A stretch of 64,000 nucleotides of DNA from Rhizobium rhizogenes (GCF_002005205.3 NZ_CP019702.2:1802001-1866000), one strand, 5' to 3'. Positions 26,601 to 35,897 are shown, counted from the stretch's first letter. Notes: a model not told the origin generated them from the letters alone. Numbers and translations: made by a program.

Positions 26601-27974
26601 TCAGGCCATTGCCGCCCGCACCGCCGGGTCCTCGAGCGTCTGGTTCAGGGTTTTCAACGTCCGCTCGATGATCGCATCGATTTCACTGTCGGTGCAGCAG
26701 AGTGGCGGCGCATAACCGAGAATGCCGTTCGCGAAGGCCCTGACGATGAGGCCGTTTTCCCAGGCGCGGTCGAAAACCTTGCGGGCCGGTGCGGCGGCGG
26801 CCGGAAGCGGGGTCTTTTTTTCCTTGTCGGTCACGAGCTCGACAGCGGCGAGCATACCACGGCCACGAACATCGCCCACCAGCGGGTGGCTTCTCAGGCC
26901 CTCCAGCCCGGCCATCAGCCGCGCCCCGGCGCGGCGGCCATTTTCCAGCAGCCCGCCTTCATAAAGCTTCAGCACTTCCAGCCCGACGGCGGCGCTGACG
27001 GGGTGGGCGGAATAGGTGTAACCATGCCCGATCGCCGCTTCGCCGGCGAAGTCGGCTATTGTATCATAGACATGATCGGCCATGAACACCGCGCCCATCG
27101 GCACATAGCCGGAGGTGAGGCCTTTCGCGGCGGTGATGAAGTCCGGCACGATGTCCTCGTCGGTGCAGGCGAAGAGGGGCCCGGTGCGGCCAAAACCGGT
27201 AATCACCTCGTCGGCGATGAAAAGGATGCCATAGGACCGGCAGAGTTCGCGCATGGCCTTGATCCAGCCTGGCGGCGGCACGAGAACGCCACCCGAGCCC
27301 TGAATGGGTTCCGCGTAAAAGGCGGCGACGCGGTCCGGCCCGATGGCCTCGATCTTGTCCTTCAGGATTTGAAGCGAAGAGGCGATGATGGCGGCCGGGT
27401 CGCTTCCGACCGGGTTACGGTAGGCATAATGCGACGGGATTTTATGCTGCCAGTCGTAAGGCACGCCAAAACCGGCATGGAAGGTGGGCAGGGCGGTGAG
27501 GCCCGAACCGGCCGTGGTGGAGCCGTGATAACCCTGTTCGATGGAAATGAACTGGTCGCGCTGCGGCTCACCCTTGGCGTGCCAGTAATAACGGATGAAG
27601 CGAATGGTGCTGTCCACCGCATCGGAACCGCCAAGCGTGAAATAGACGTGGTTGAGGTCGCCCGGCGCGCGGTCGGCAAGTTCGGAGGCAAGGCGGATCG
27701 CCGGCTCGCTGCCAATGTCGAAATAGGCGGTGGCATAGGGCAATTCCCGCATCTGTTTTGTCGCGGCCTCGACGATGCTCTCATGCCCGTAACCTGCATT
27801 GACGCACCATAGGCCGGCAAAGCCGTCGATGAGCTGGTGGCCGGTCATGTCGGTGACGGTGGCGCCGTTTGCCGATTGCAGCACCCGCACGCCGAGCTTC
27901 TCATGGCCGCGGAAAGACGAGACGGGGTGGACGAGGTGGGCGCGGTCCAGTTCAATCAGGGAATTGCTTAACAT
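26601..27974 (-). CDS. Class III PLP-dependent aminotransferase (omega-amine/putrescine-pyruvate type)
   Basis: The 457-residue enzyme is a fold-type I class III aminotransferase. The PLP lysine is Lys284 in FITAAKGLTSGYVPMGAV and the PLP-nitrogen aspartate is Asp255 in IADEVITGFGRTG. GFAGLWCVNAGYGH near residue 51 is typical of omega-amino acid:pyruvate and putrescine:pyruvate enzymes. It would transfer a terminal amino group to pyruvate and give an aldehyde, which GabD or the second aldehyde dehydrogenase nearby could oxidise. It begins 15 bases after the GNAT gene, with GGAGAG as ribosome site. Exact amine donor unknown. Confidence 0.87.
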   Translation of the reverse strand: MLSNSLIELDRAHLVHPVSSFRGHEKLGVRVLQSANGATVTDMTGHQLIDGFAGLWCVNAGYGHESIVEAATKQMRELPYATAYFDIGSEPAIRLASELADRAPGDLNHVYFTLGGSDAVDSTIRFIRYYWHAKGEPQRDQFISIEQGYHGSTTAGSGLTALPTFHAGFGVPYDWQHKIPSHYAYRNPVGSDPAAIIASSLQILKDKIEAIGPDRVAAFYAEPIQGSGGVLVPPPGWIKAMRELCRSYGILFIADEVITGFGRTGPLFACTDEDIVPDFITAAKGLTSGYVPMGAVFMADHVYDTIADFAGEAAIGHGYTYSAHPVSAAVGLEVLKLYEGGLLENGRRAGARLMAGLEGLRSHPLVGDVRGRGMLAAVELVTDKEKKTPLPAAAAPARKVFDRAWENGLIVRAFANGILGYAPPLCCTDSEIDAIIERTLKTLNQTLEDPAVRAAMA

Positions 27975-27989
27975 GAGGTCTCTCCGGAT

Positions 27990-28826
27990 TCAGCCAAGTG
28001 CCTGGCTGGTCAATGCGAATGTTTTCAGTTTTCTGTCGGGGGCGATGTCGGCCTTCGGCCGGCGCATGGCGATGCCGCCACCGACATGGCCAAGACCTTT
28101 TTCAGCAAGCCAGGGTGCAAGGCCCGTATCGGCGGTGGTATCGACGCGCAGGAAGGCGCCGGGGCGCTCGGACAGGATGAACGCGATCAAATCTCTAGCG
28201 ATTTCAGTATTTTCCGCCACAACCGGGCCGATGACTTCGCCGCGTCCGAAGGCGCGAAGCGCGGCAAATCCCTTGATGACACCCTGTTCCATTACCAGCG
28301 CGAAACGCGCCCTCTCCGCAAGGGCTGCAAAAAGCGCCGTGCGATCCGCGCCGAAAGCCTGCGCATCAAGTGCTGCAAGCGTGGCCGGAGCGACGGTTTC
28401 TGCCCATGCCACATCGGCCGGCCTTTCCGTTGCGGCCGGAGTGCCCTGATGCTGAAGCACCTCGCCGAAAGCGGCAAAGCCCAGCTTTTCGTAAAGCGGC
28501 AGGCCGTCAGCCGTTGCGACCAGACGGCACTCGCGATTTTCCGCTGCATCCATTGCCGCCCGCATCAGCTGGCGCCCGAGACCGCGGCCGCGCATCGTCT
28601 CATCCACGATCACCATATTGACGGTGGCGCAGCCATCTCCAAGAAGTGTCGCCATCGCGGTTCCCACGACGCGACCGTTTTCCAGCGCGACGAAACCCTT
28701 GCTCAGCGAAAGGACGAGCGCCCAGTCTTCCCTGCGGTGCGGCCATCCTGCCTGACGTGACAATTCGACGGCGGCATCGAGATGCTCGGGTTGAAAAGAC
28801 TGGATTGCGATGGGGCTGGCCTGCAT
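27990..28826 (-). CDS. Double-domain GNAT acetyltransferase
   Basis: ATG 28826 gives MQASPIAIQSFQPEHLDAAV, the normal opening of a GNAT domain; the open frame upstream has no family features. The 278-residue protein has a first GNAT domain with the acetyl-CoA loop MRGRGLGRQLM and a second, degenerate GNAT-like domain (FGRGEVIGPVVAENTEIARDLI). The same two-domain layout is present in the protein at 38199-39077, with VIGPVVAE/IIGPVVAE in common. The gene leads the aminotransferase/HAD/transporter run. Acetylation of an amine substrate or self-protection from an amine intermediate is possible, but no substrate can be assigned. Confidence 0.78.
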   Translation of the reverse strand: MQASPIAIQSFQPEHLDAAVELSRQAGWPHRREDWALVLSLSKGFVALENGRVVGTAMATLLGDGCATVNMVIVDETMRGRGLGRQLMRAAMDAAENRECRLVATADGLPLYEKLGFAAFGEVLQHQGTPAATERPADVAWAETVAPATLAALDAQAFGADRTALFAALAERARFALVMEQGVIKGFAALRAFGRGEVIGPVVAENTEIARDLIAFILSERPGAFLRVDTTADTGLAPWLAEKGLGHVGGGIAMRRPKADIAPDRKLKTFALTSQALG

Positions 28827-29150
28827 GCCGGAACTCCGTTTGCTCTTGTTATTCATTGATAGACTGACGTCTGAAGAAGATTGTCCCGACAAATGGGAAG
28901 GTTCGATATGTTTCGCTGTTGCTTTTATCCGCCGCCGCATCTTATGCCGCCTGTTGTCCACATCCGGACTCAAACCGGGCATGGGCGGCGGCTTTCGGTT
29001 TCTCCATACGCAACTCTCTGCCAAACTGGCGGCTGCATACGCAACAATCTGCTTTCGCGACCGGCAATTGCGGTGCGCCGACCGGACAAAGGCTTTCTAT
29101 GATCTCATTATTCCGGCCACGCCCGATCCCCAAGCAAGGATGACGACGAC
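28827..29150. other. 324-base divergent intergenic region
   Basis: This gap separates the minus-strand GNAT operon from the plus-strand HAD gene and must hold both promoters. ATACGCAAC occurs twice (about 29007 and 29036), which could be a regulator half-site. No stable hairpin or gene with a convincing ribosome site was seen. Confidence 0.4.
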
Positions 29151-29819
29151 ATGACCATCTTCCGCCCGAAATACATTTCCTTCGATTGCTACGGCACGCT
29201 GATCAATTTCCAGATGGCCGAGGCTGCCCGCGATCTCTATGGCGATCGTCTGGACGAAGCGCAGATGCAGCAGTTCATCAAGAATTTTTCGGCTTATCGT
29301 CTGGATGAGATCATGGGTGACTGGAAGCCCTATGCCCAGGTGGTTCATAATTCGCTCTCTCGCACCTGCAAGCGCAATGGCGTTGCTTTCAAGGATGAGG
29401 ACGCGACCTTCGTTTACGAGCGTGTTCCGACCTGGGGTCCGCATGCCGATGTGCCGGCCGGTCTTGCAAAGGTGGCGAAAGAGATTCCGCTTGTCATCCT
29501 GTCCAACGCCATGAATTCGCAGATCATGTCGAATGTCGAAAAGCTTGGCGCGCCCTTCCATGCGGTCTATACCGCCGAGCAGGCGCAGGCCTACAAGCCG
29601 CGCTTCAGGCCCTTTGAATATATGTTCGACATGCTCGGCTGCGGCCCCGAAGACATGCTGCATGTCTCCTCCTCCTTCCGTTACGACCTGATGTCGGCCC
29701 ATGATCTCGGCATCAAGAACAAGGTCTGGGTCAACCGCGGTCACGAGCCGGCCAACCCCTATTACGGTTATGTCGAGATATCGGATATTTCCGGCCTGGC
29801 AGGCGTGGTTGGATTGTAA
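29151..29819 (+). CDS. Type II haloacid dehalogenase-like HAD hydrolase, second copy
   Basis: The 222-residue protein opens with YISFDCYGTLINF (motif I, nucleophile Asp in DCYGT), has VILSNAMNSQIM as motif II, and YKPRFRPFEYMF plus HVSSSFRYDLMSAHDLG as motif III/IV. The pattern is that of haloacid dehalogenase type II relatives. The gene has AAGGATG before ATG and is followed after 15 bases by the FAD oxidase gene, so the pair is probably co-transcribed. Whether it dehalogenates anything is doubtful; these proteins often ride with amino-acid and polyamine catabolic genes. Confidence 0.82.
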   Translation: MTIFRPKYISFDCYGTLINFQMAEAARDLYGDRLDEAQMQQFIKNFSAYRLDEIMGDWKPYAQVVHNSLSRTCKRNGVAFKDEDATFVYERVPTWGPHADVPAGLAKVAKEIPLVILSNAMNSQIMSNVEKLGAPFHAVYTAEQAQAYKPRFRPFEYMFDMLGCGPEDMLHVSSSFRYDLMSAHDLGIKNKVWVNRGHEPANPYYGYVEISDISGLAGVVGL

Positions 29820-29834
29820 GGAAAGGTCGGGACC

Positions 29835-31109
29835 ATGAAGTTCGTTTCCTATTGGCACGACACGGCGCTCCTATTTGCGGGGGCGGCGCAAGGTCCCGTC
29901 GAAGGCCATTATGATGTCGCCGTCATCGGCGGCGGTTTCACCGGTCTCGGTGCCGCGCGTCAGCTTGCCAGGGCGGGCGCGCGCGTGGTGGTTCTGGAGG
30001 GCGAACGTGTCGGCTGGGGTGCCTCCGGCCGCAATGGCGGGCACCTCAACAATGGTCTTGCCCATTCCTATCTCTCCGCCAAGGCGGAACTTGGCAAGGA
30101 GCGCGCCATCGCCCTTTACAAGGCGCTGGATGATTCAGTCGATACGCTGGAGGCACTGATTGCCGAAGAGGGGATCGACTGTAATTTTCGCCGTTCGGGC
30201 AAGCTGAAACTTGCCTCGAAGCCGCAGCATTTCGAAGGTCTGGCGAAGAATTTCGAGGCATTGCATGCCGAGGTCGATCCCGACACGGCACTTCTGTCCG
30301 TCGCCGATCTCAAGGCGGAAATCGGCTCACCCTTTTATGGCGGCATGCTGTCGAAAAAGAGTGCCATGATGCATATGGGGCGCTATGTGGCCGGCCTTGC
30401 CGAGGCCGCCAGCCGTCATGGCGCGGTGATCTTCGAAAATGCGGCGGTGACGAAGCACGCGCAGAACGGCAAAAGCCACACGCTGGAAACCACACGCGGC
30501 AAGGTGACGGCCGATAATGTTCTGGTGGCGACCGGCGCTTACACGCCCGCCAACTTCGGTTATTTCCGTCGTCGCATCATCGCTGTCGGCAGTTTCATCA
30601 TCGCCACACGGCCGCTGACGGATGCCGAGGTTCAGGCCTCGGTTCCGGGCAACCGCACCTATGTCAACTCCATGAATATCGGCAATTATTTCCGGCTTGC
30701 CCCGGATAATCGGCTGATCTTCGGTGGTCGTGCACGCTTTTCCGCCACATCCGACCAGCGTTCGGATGCCAAGAGCGGCGCGATCCTGACGGAAGCCCTG
30801 CACCGCATCTTCCCGCAGCTTTCGCATGTGCCGATCGATTATTGCTGGGGCGGTCTGGTGGATATGACCAAGGACCGTTATCCGCGCGCCGGTTTTCATG
30901 ACGGCGTCTGGTACGCCATGGGCTATTCCGGCCACGGCGCGCAACTCTCCACCCATCTTGGCGTGATCATGGCCGACGCCATTCTGGGTCGGCCGGACAA
31001 CAACCCGCTGAAGGGGCTGGACTGGCCGGCGGTGCCGGGCCATTTCGGCAAGCCGTGGTTCCTGCCGCTGGTGGGCTATTATTATAAGATGCTGGACAAG
31101 TTTCAGTAA
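29835..31109 (+). CDS. FAD-dependent oxidase, gamma-glutamylputrescine oxidase (PuuB)-like
   Basis: The 424-residue flavoprotein has the DAO-family loop VIGGGFTGLGAARQLARAG at about 31-49, the GASGRNGGHLNNG block that often carries the flavin, and the C-terminal YAMGYSGHGAQLSTHLG. The N-terminal SYWHDTA is characteristic of PuuB-like oxidases, which oxidise gamma-glutamylputrescine or similar secondary amines to aldehydes with release of ammonia or amine and peroxide. GabD and another aldehyde dehydrogenase are encoded next door, which fits such a pathway. AAGGAAAGG precedes the start. Confidence 0.82.
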   Translation: MKFVSYWHDTALLFAGAAQGPVEGHYDVAVIGGGFTGLGAARQLARAGARVVVLEGERVGWGASGRNGGHLNNGLAHSYLSAKAELGKERAIALYKALDDSVDTLEALIAEEGIDCNFRRSGKLKLASKPQHFEGLAKNFEALHAEVDPDTALLSVADLKAEIGSPFYGGMLSKKSAMMHMGRYVAGLAEAASRHGAVIFENAAVTKHAQNGKSHTLETTRGKVTADNVLVATGAYTPANFGYFRRRIIAVGSFIIATRPLTDAEVQASVPGNRTYVNSMNIGNYFRLAPDNRLIFGGRARFSATSDQRSDAKSGAILTEALHRIFPQLSHVPIDYCWGGLVDMTKDRYPRAGFHDGVWYAMGYSGHGAQLSTHLGVIMADAILGRPDNNPLKGLDWPAVPGHFGKPWFLPLVGYYYKMLDKFQ

Positions 31110-31126
31110 CAGGGCTGTTTGTTCTT

Positions 31127-31251
31127 CCGTCATGCCGGACTTGATCCGGCATCCAGCCACCGCGCGTCTGCGCGGTGAAAGAGTCTCCTGCGATCAAGGA
31201 CTTGATCGCACTGGACCCCGGATCAAGTCCGGGGTGACGGAGTGTAAATGC
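31127..31251 (+). repeat. RIME-like intergenic palindromic element, copy 2
   Basis: About 125 bases from CCGTCATGCCGGACTTGATC to the GGGGTGACGG arm and a shared AGTGTAAATGC end. Apart from a handful of changes it is the reverse complement of 20210-20335. It lies between convergent genes. Confidence 0.8.
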
Positions 31252-31276
31252 TGCGGCTTTTTCAGTTCCACGCGCA

Positions 31277-31304
31277 CAAAAAGAAGGGCCGCAAAGCGGC
31301 CCTT
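31277..31304 (-). terminator. Rho-independent terminator of the gabD operon
   Basis: AAGGGCCGC (31284-31292) and GCGGCCCTT (31296-31304) make a perfect 9-bp stem with a three-base loop. On the minus strand it is followed by CTTTTTGTG. It sits 24 bases beyond the gabD stop codon. Confidence 0.85.
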
Positions 31305-31327
31305 GAGGCGGGGAGAAAGCCCAAGGC

Positions 31328-32788
31328 TCAGGCGAGCCCGCCGATGTGGAACGTCTTGATTTCCAGATATTCCTCGATACCGACCTGAGCGCCTTCGCGG
31401 CCAAGGCCGGATTGTTTGACGCCGCCGAAGGGGGCGACTTCGGTGGAGATCGCGCCGGTGTTGAGGCCGACCATGCCGAATTCCAGCGCTTCGCCCACGC
31501 GCCAGGCGCGTTTGAGGCTTTCGGTGTAGAAATAGGCGGCAAGGCCGAAGGGCGTACCGTTGGCGATGGCGAGCGCTTCCTCTTCCGTCTCGAAACGGAA
31601 AAGCGGGGCGACCGGACCGAAGGTCTCTTCGCTTGCCAGCCGCATGGCGGTGGTCGCGCCGGTCAGCACCACCGGAGCGGTATATTGCGGACCATCCGGC
31701 AGATCATGCGGTTTGGTGATGATCGTCGCACCCTTGGAGATGGCGTCATCGACATGGGCGCGGATCTTGGCGATGGCCGGTTCGTTGATCATCGGGCCGA
31801 TGGCAACACCCGGCTCGGTGCCGGGGCCGACGCGCATGGCATCGACACGGTCAGCCAGTTTTTTCGCAAAAGCATCGTAGACGCCCGACTGAACCAGAAT
31901 GCGGTTGGCGCAGACACAGGTCTGGCCGCCATTGCGAAATTTCGAGATGAGTGCACCTTCGATGGCGAGATCGAGATCGGCATCGTCGAACACGATGAAG
32001 GGCGCGTTGCCGCCAAGTTCCAGCGACAGCCGCTTAATGCTGTCGGCCGCGCCGCGCATCAAAAGGGAACCGACGCGGGTGGAGCCGGTGAAGGAAATTT
32101 TCCGCACCGTCTCGTTGGCCATGATCTCGTTGCCGATATCAGTCGGCATGCCGGTGACGATGTTGATGACGCCTGCGGGAATGCCGGCCCGCTCGGCAAG
32201 AACGCCAAGCGCCAGCGCCGAATAGGGCGTGAATTCCGATGGCTTGATGACCACGGTGCAGCCGGCGGCAAGGGCCGGCGCAACCTTGCGGGTGATCATC
32301 GCATTCGGGAAATTCCACGGCGTGATGATGCCGCAGACACCGACCGGTTCTTTCAGCACCACGATGCGCCGATCCGGCGTCGGCGAGGGGATTGTGCCGC
32401 CGCTGATGCGCCGGGCTTCTTCCGCAAACCATTTGACGAAGGAGGCGCCGTAACGGATCTCTCCCTTCGCCTCTTCAAGAGGCTTGCCCTGTTCGGTGGT
32501 GAGGATCAGACCGAGATCGTCGATATGCTCGATCATCAGCGCGAACCATTTTTCGAGAAGGGCGGCCCGCTCCGCATGGGTTTTCTTTTTCCATGGCCCG
32601 AAGGCGGTATTGGCGGCTTCGATCGCCGCGCGAGTTTCGGTCCCGCCCATGTCAGGCACGGTGCCGATCACCGCCTGTGTGGCGGGATCAATCACGTCGA
32701 CCACCTTGCCCGATGCCGCAGCCTTCCATGCGTCGCCGATCAAACCTGTCTGGCGGAAGAGGTCCTTGTCCTTCAATCCCTGCATCAT
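31328..32788 (-). CDS. gabD: Succinate-semialdehyde dehydrogenase (NAD(P)+)
   Basis: The 486-residue enzyme is in the aldehyde dehydrogenase superfamily and closest to GabD: ITPWNFPNAMITRKVAPALAAG for cofactor binding (partly quoted), FTGSTRVGSLLM, the general-base glutamate in LELGGNAPF, and the nucleophile cysteine in GGQTCVCANR with a second Cys two residues on, a GabD hallmark. It would oxidise succinate semialdehyde to succinate, the last step of GABA or putrescine breakdown. It follows the dehydrogenase at 32801 after 12 bases on the minus strand. ATG 32788 and ATG 32785 are both possible starts. Confidence 0.9.
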   Translation of the reverse strand: MMQGLKDKDLFRQTGLIGDAWKAAASGKVVDVIDPATQAVIGTVPDMGGTETRAAIEAANTAFGPWKKKTHAERAALLEKWFALMIEHIDDLGLILTTEQGKPLEEAKGEIRYGASFVKWFAEEARRISGGTIPSPTPDRRIVVLKEPVGVCGIITPWNFPNAMITRKVAPALAAGCTVVIKPSEFTPYSALALGVLAERAGIPAGVINIVTGMPTDIGNEIMANETVRKISFTGSTRVGSLLMRGAADSIKRLSLELGGNAPFIVFDDADLDLAIEGALISKFRNGGQTCVCANRILVQSGVYDAFAKKLADRVDAMRVGPGTEPGVAIGPMINEPAIAKIRAHVDDAISKGATIITKPHDLPDGPQYTAPVVLTGATTAMRLASEETFGPVAPLFRFETEEEALAIANGTPFGLAAYFYTESLKRAWRVGEALEFGMVGLNTGAISTEVAPFGGVKQSGLGREGAQVGIEEYLEIKTFHIGGLA

Positions 32789-32800
32789 CTGTCTCCGAAA

Positions 32801-33844
32801 TCAGTCGAGTGCCGCGAGAACCGCAGCCGTTATGGCGTCCGTCTTGTCCTTGCCCGGCACGGTGCCGACGCCCCGGCCGGTCGCCGTTTCCAGCGCCGTC
32901 ATGATCTTCGCCGCCGCATCCTTTTCGCCGAGATGCTCCAGCATCATCGCACCGGACCAGATGGCGGCGATGGGATTGGCAATGCCGAGATGAGCTATGT
33001 CAGGAGCCGAACCGTGCACCGGCTCGAACATGGACGGCGCGTTACGATCAGGGTTGATATTGGCGGAGGCGGCAAAACCGAGGCCGCCCTGAATCGCGGC
33101 ACCCAGATCGGTCAGAATGTCGCCGAAGAGATTGGAGGCGACCACGACATCGAGGCTTTCCGGAGCCATCACCATGCGGGCCGCCATGGCGTCGATGTGA
33201 TAGCTCGAAACCTCGACGTCAGGATATTCTGCCGCAAGCTTGTGGGTCACCTCGTCCCAGAACACCATCGAATATTTCTGGGCGTTCGACTTGGTGACGG
33301 AGGCAAGCTTGCCACGCCGCTTTTGCGCCTGTTCGAAGCCGAAGCGCAAAATGCGCTCCACGCCCTTGCGGGTGAAGATCGAGGTTTCGACGGCCACCTC
33401 GTCGTCGGTGCCCTGATGCACGCGACCGCCGGCACCGGAGTACTCACCCTCGGTATTTTCGCGGATGCAGAGAATATCGAAGCCGTCAGCCCTCAAGGGT
33501 CCCTGCACGCCGGGCAGAAGCCGGTGCGGGCGGATATTGGCATATTGCACGAAGGCCTTGCGGATAGGCAGCAGCAGGCCGTGCAGCGACACTGCGTCCG
33601 GCACCTGCGCCGGCCAGCCGACCGCGCCGAGCAGAATGGCGTCGAAACCGCGCAGGGTCTCGATGCCGTCCTTGGGCATCATCGCTCCGGTTTCCTTGTA
33701 GAAGGCACAGGACCAGGGGAACTCCGTGCCTTCAAGCGCAAAACCGGAGGTTTTGGCGGCGGCGTTGAGCACCTGCCACGCGGCGTCCGTCACGTTTTTG
33801 CCGATGCCGTCTCCGGGAATGAGTGCGATGCGATGCGTTTTCAA
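32801..33844 (-). CDS. Tartrate/D-malate dehydrogenase-type enzyme (isopropylmalate dehydrogenase family)
   Basis: Start set at TTG 33844 because it gives MKTHRIALIPGDGIG, the standard opening of the family, with AGGGGA at good spacing. An ATG at 33868 would overlap the preceding gene. The 347-residue enzyme has RENTEGEYSGAGGRVHQG, typical of tartrate dehydrogenase/decarboxylase and D-malate dehydrogenase, then the lysine of TKSNAQKYSMVFWDE, the catalytic aspartates in VVASNLFGDILTDLGA (partly quoted) and PVHGSAPDIAHLG for NAD. It oxidises a beta-hydroxy acid, with decarboxylation, to pyruvate or oxaloglycolate-type products. Confidence 0.85.
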   Translation of the reverse strand: MKTHRIALIPGDGIGKNVTDAAWQVLNAAAKTSGFALEGTEFPWSCAFYKETGAMMPKDGIETLRGFDAILLGAVGWPAQVPDAVSLHGLLLPIRKAFVQYANIRPHRLLPGVQGPLRADGFDILCIRENTEGEYSGAGGRVHQGTDDEVAVETSIFTRKGVERILRFGFEQAQKRRGKLASVTKSNAQKYSMVFWDEVTHKLAAEYPDVEVSSYHIDAMAARMVMAPESLDVVVASNLFGDILTDLGAAIQGGLGFAASANINPDRNAPSMFEPVHGSAPDIAHLGIANPIAAIWSGAMMLEHLGEKDAAAKIMTALETATGRGVGTVPGKDKTDAITAAVLAALD

Positions 33845-33857
33845 AAGATTTCCCCTG

Positions 33858-35321
33858 TTACAGTCCAATCAGGACGCTTTTGCTCTTGCGGTTGGCGAGA
33901 TAGGCCTCCCGCCCGAGGTCCTTGCCGATGCCGGAGCGTTTGTAACCGCCGGTCGGCAATATGTGGTCGCGTGAACGGCCATAACGGTTGACCCAGATCG
34001 TTCCCGCCTGAATGGCGCGCGACAGGCGCATGACGCGCGAAATATCCCGGCTGAAAAGACCCGCCGCCAGACCGTAGGTCGGATGATCGGAAAGCGCCAG
34101 GGCCTCTTCTTCCGTGCGGAAGGTTTGCAACGTCAGCACCGGCCCGAAGATTTCCTCGGTGACGGCGGGCGAGGTCTGGTCGACATTGGCGATCAGCGTC
34201 GGCTGGTAGAAATAACCGGGGCCGTCCATGATCGCGCCACCCGTCAGGCACTCGCCACCATGGGCGACAGCTGCCTGCACGATGCCATCAATACGCTTGC
34301 GCTGAACCTCGGAGATGATTGGCGAATATTGTGTCGTCTCGTCCCATGTCGGGCCGGGCTTTACCACCTTCATGCGGGCGATGATGGCGGCTGAAAGGGC
34401 ATCTGCCGCCGCTTCCTCGACGATGATGCGTGAGCCGGCAACACAGGCCTGCCCGGCATTGGAAAGAATATTGCCGGCAATCGCTGCCGCGGCCTTTTCG
34501 ATATCGGCATCGGCGAAGACTATTTGTGGGCTCTTACCGCCGAGTTCCAGCGTCATGGGTTTGATGCCGGTGTGGGCGATATTGGCCATGATGGCGGCGC
34601 CCGCAGCGGTGGAGCCGGTGAAACTGACCTTGGAGATATCAGGGTGCCCGGTGATGGCATTGCCGGTCACCGGCCCGTCACCCAGCACGATATTGATGAG
34701 GCCGGCGGGCAGCCCTGCCTTGATCGCCAGCTGCGCCATGAAAATGCTGGAGAAGGGCGTCATTTCCGAGGGTTTCAGCACCACGGCATTACCGGCCGCC
34801 AAGGCCGGGCCGAGCTTCCAGCCGGCCATGGACACGGGAAAATTCCAGGGCGTGATCGCGCCAACAACGCCATAGGGCTCGGTCATGATCATGCCGAGGC
34901 TGGTGTCGTCGGTCGGCACCAGATCGCCGCCTTCCTTGTCGGCGAATTCGGCGAAGAAACGGATCTGCTCGGCGGTGACGGCGATGTCGCCGGCAATCAG
35001 CTGGCCCACCGGCCGTGTCGAGGACAGTGCCTCGATTTTCGCCAGGGTCTCGGCTTCCGCTTCGATGAGGTCGGCCCAGCGCTGCAAAACCTTGGTGCGC
35101 TCGCGCGGGCGAACGCCGCCCCAGTTGCTGTTCTTCAGCGCCGCCTTGGCGGTTTGCACCGCCTCGTCTACCAGCGTCGCATCCGCCTTCGGGCAGCCGG
35201 CATATCCCATGCCGTCCGATGGTCGATGCATGTCGATGCCGTCTTTAGCCGGGATCAGCCGGTCGCCGATGAAATGGCCAATTGGCAAAGACAGGCTGTC
35301 TGGATCGAAGCTGAGCGTCAT
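33858..35321 (-). CDS. Aldehyde dehydrogenase (betaine/gamma-glutamyl-aminobutyraldehyde-type)
   Basis: The 487-residue enzyme has the family core: GAITPWNFPVSMAGWKLGPA, FTGSTAAGAAIM, LELGGKSPQIV with the catalytic Glu, NAGQACVAGSRIIVEE with the catalytic Cys, and EEIFGPVLTLQTF. Its closest groups are the broad PuuC/BetB-like aldehyde dehydrogenases. GAGGA precedes ATG 35321. With the aminotransferase and PuuB-like oxidase in the window, oxidation of an amino-aldehyde to an acid is the likely step. It leads the three-dehydrogenase run that ends with gabD. Confidence 0.87.
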   Translation of the reverse strand: MTLSFDPDSLSLPIGHFIGDRLIPAKDGIDMHRPSDGMGYAGCPKADATLVDEAVQTAKAALKNSNWGGVRPRERTKVLQRWADLIEAEAETLAKIEALSSTRPVGQLIAGDIAVTAEQIRFFAEFADKEGGDLVPTDDTSLGMIMTEPYGVVGAITPWNFPVSMAGWKLGPALAAGNAVVLKPSEMTPFSSIFMAQLAIKAGLPAGLINIVLGDGPVTGNAITGHPDISKVSFTGSTAAGAAIMANIAHTGIKPMTLELGGKSPQIVFADADIEKAAAAIAGNILSNAGQACVAGSRIIVEEAAADALSAAIIARMKVVKPGPTWDETTQYSPIISEVQRKRIDGIVQAAVAHGGECLTGGAIMDGPGYFYQPTLIANVDQTSPAVTEEIFGPVLTLQTFRTEEEALALSDHPTYGLAAGLFSRDISRVMRLSRAIQAGTIWVNRYGRSRDHILPTGGYKRSGIGKDLGREAYLANRKSKSVLIGL

Positions 35322-35493
35322 GGGAAATCCTCTGTGGATATGCCCTTAAAGCTAATCCCTGCCGCCAAGCGAAATCGACCGACTGTGGCGCGGGCGATGA
35401 ATGAAAATCCCGTTTTGTTGCCGACAGACAGCGCAATCTTTTGCGGCGCGCTGCCTGTCATGTGTTTCTGGCCGCTACCGAGAGCGATCTCGA

Positions 35494-35508
35494 AAAACCG
35501 CGGGTTTT
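35494..35508 (-). terminator. Short terminator after the cupin gene
   Basis: AAAACC (35494-35499) and GGTTTT (35503-35508) form a small stem. On the minus strand it ends in TTTTTC and lies three bases beyond the cupin stop codon. Confidence 0.5.
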
Positions 35509-35511
35509 AAC

Positions 35512-35868
35512 TCATCCATTCACGGTGACGTAGATCTTGCGCACTGTTTCTATGGTCTTCCAGACGCCAACGAAACCGGGCTTCATGACGAAGCTGTCGC
35601 CAGTCGTATAACGCTGCGGTTCACCGCCATCAGGGGTGATTTCGATGACGCCGGCCAGAATATGGCAAAATTCGAAGGTCTCGCCCTTGATGGAGCGGCT
35701 TTCGCCCGGGGTCGCTTCCCAGATGCCGGTCTTTACGGTTCCATCGCGGGCTTCGTCCAGCGCCCAGGTCTTGAATGAAGGGTCGCCGGCAATCAGGCGT
35801 TCCGGCAACGCCTTGGAGGCCTTCGGCTCGAAATCGGGATTGGTGTCGATAGGCTTGAGAAGCGGCAT
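35512..35868 (-). CDS. Small cupin-fold protein
   Basis: ATG 35868 is preceded by AAAGGAAA and gives a 118-residue single-domain cupin of the DUF861 type: EATPGESRSIKGETFEFCHILAG and GDSFVMKPGFVGVWKTIETVRKIYV, each quoted in part. These proteins are small beta-barrels found beside oxidases and dehydrogenases, with (S)-ureidoglycine aminohydrolase-like or unknown roles. Only one histidine remains in the metal-site region, so enzymatic metal binding is doubtful. It lies between the hydroxyacid dehydrogenase and aldehyde dehydrogenase genes. Confidence 0.8.
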   Translation of the reverse strand: MPLLKPIDTNPDFEPKASKALPERLIAGDPSFKTWALDEARDGTVKTGIWEATPGESRSIKGETFEFCHILAGVIEITPDGGEPQRYTTGDSFVMKPGFVGVWKTIETVRKIYVTVNG

Positions 35869-35897
35869 GGATTTTCCTTTCTGAGATGGACGGATGA

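Noticed and set aside
28911..29102. Possible second poly-Cys leader (MFRCCFYPPP) upstream of the HAD gene at 29151
   Set aside because: Only two adjacent Cys codons, a moderate ribosome site, and a frame that runs on for about 64 codons with no hairpin or stop placed for attenuation. Not supported beyond chance.
33845..33868. ATG start at 33868 for the tartrate-type dehydrogenase
   Set aside because: It overlaps the end of the upstream aldehyde dehydrogenase gene and adds eight residues with no family match. TTG 33844 gives the expected opening and has AGGGGA upstream.
31346..33991. An 881-codon open frame on the plus strand
   Set aside because: It lies antisense to gabD, the tartrate-type dehydrogenase gene and part of the aldehyde dehydrogenase gene, whose motifs are unmistakable. 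The product is low in complexity and His/Asp/Gly-rich, as expected for a mirror frame of GC-rich codons.
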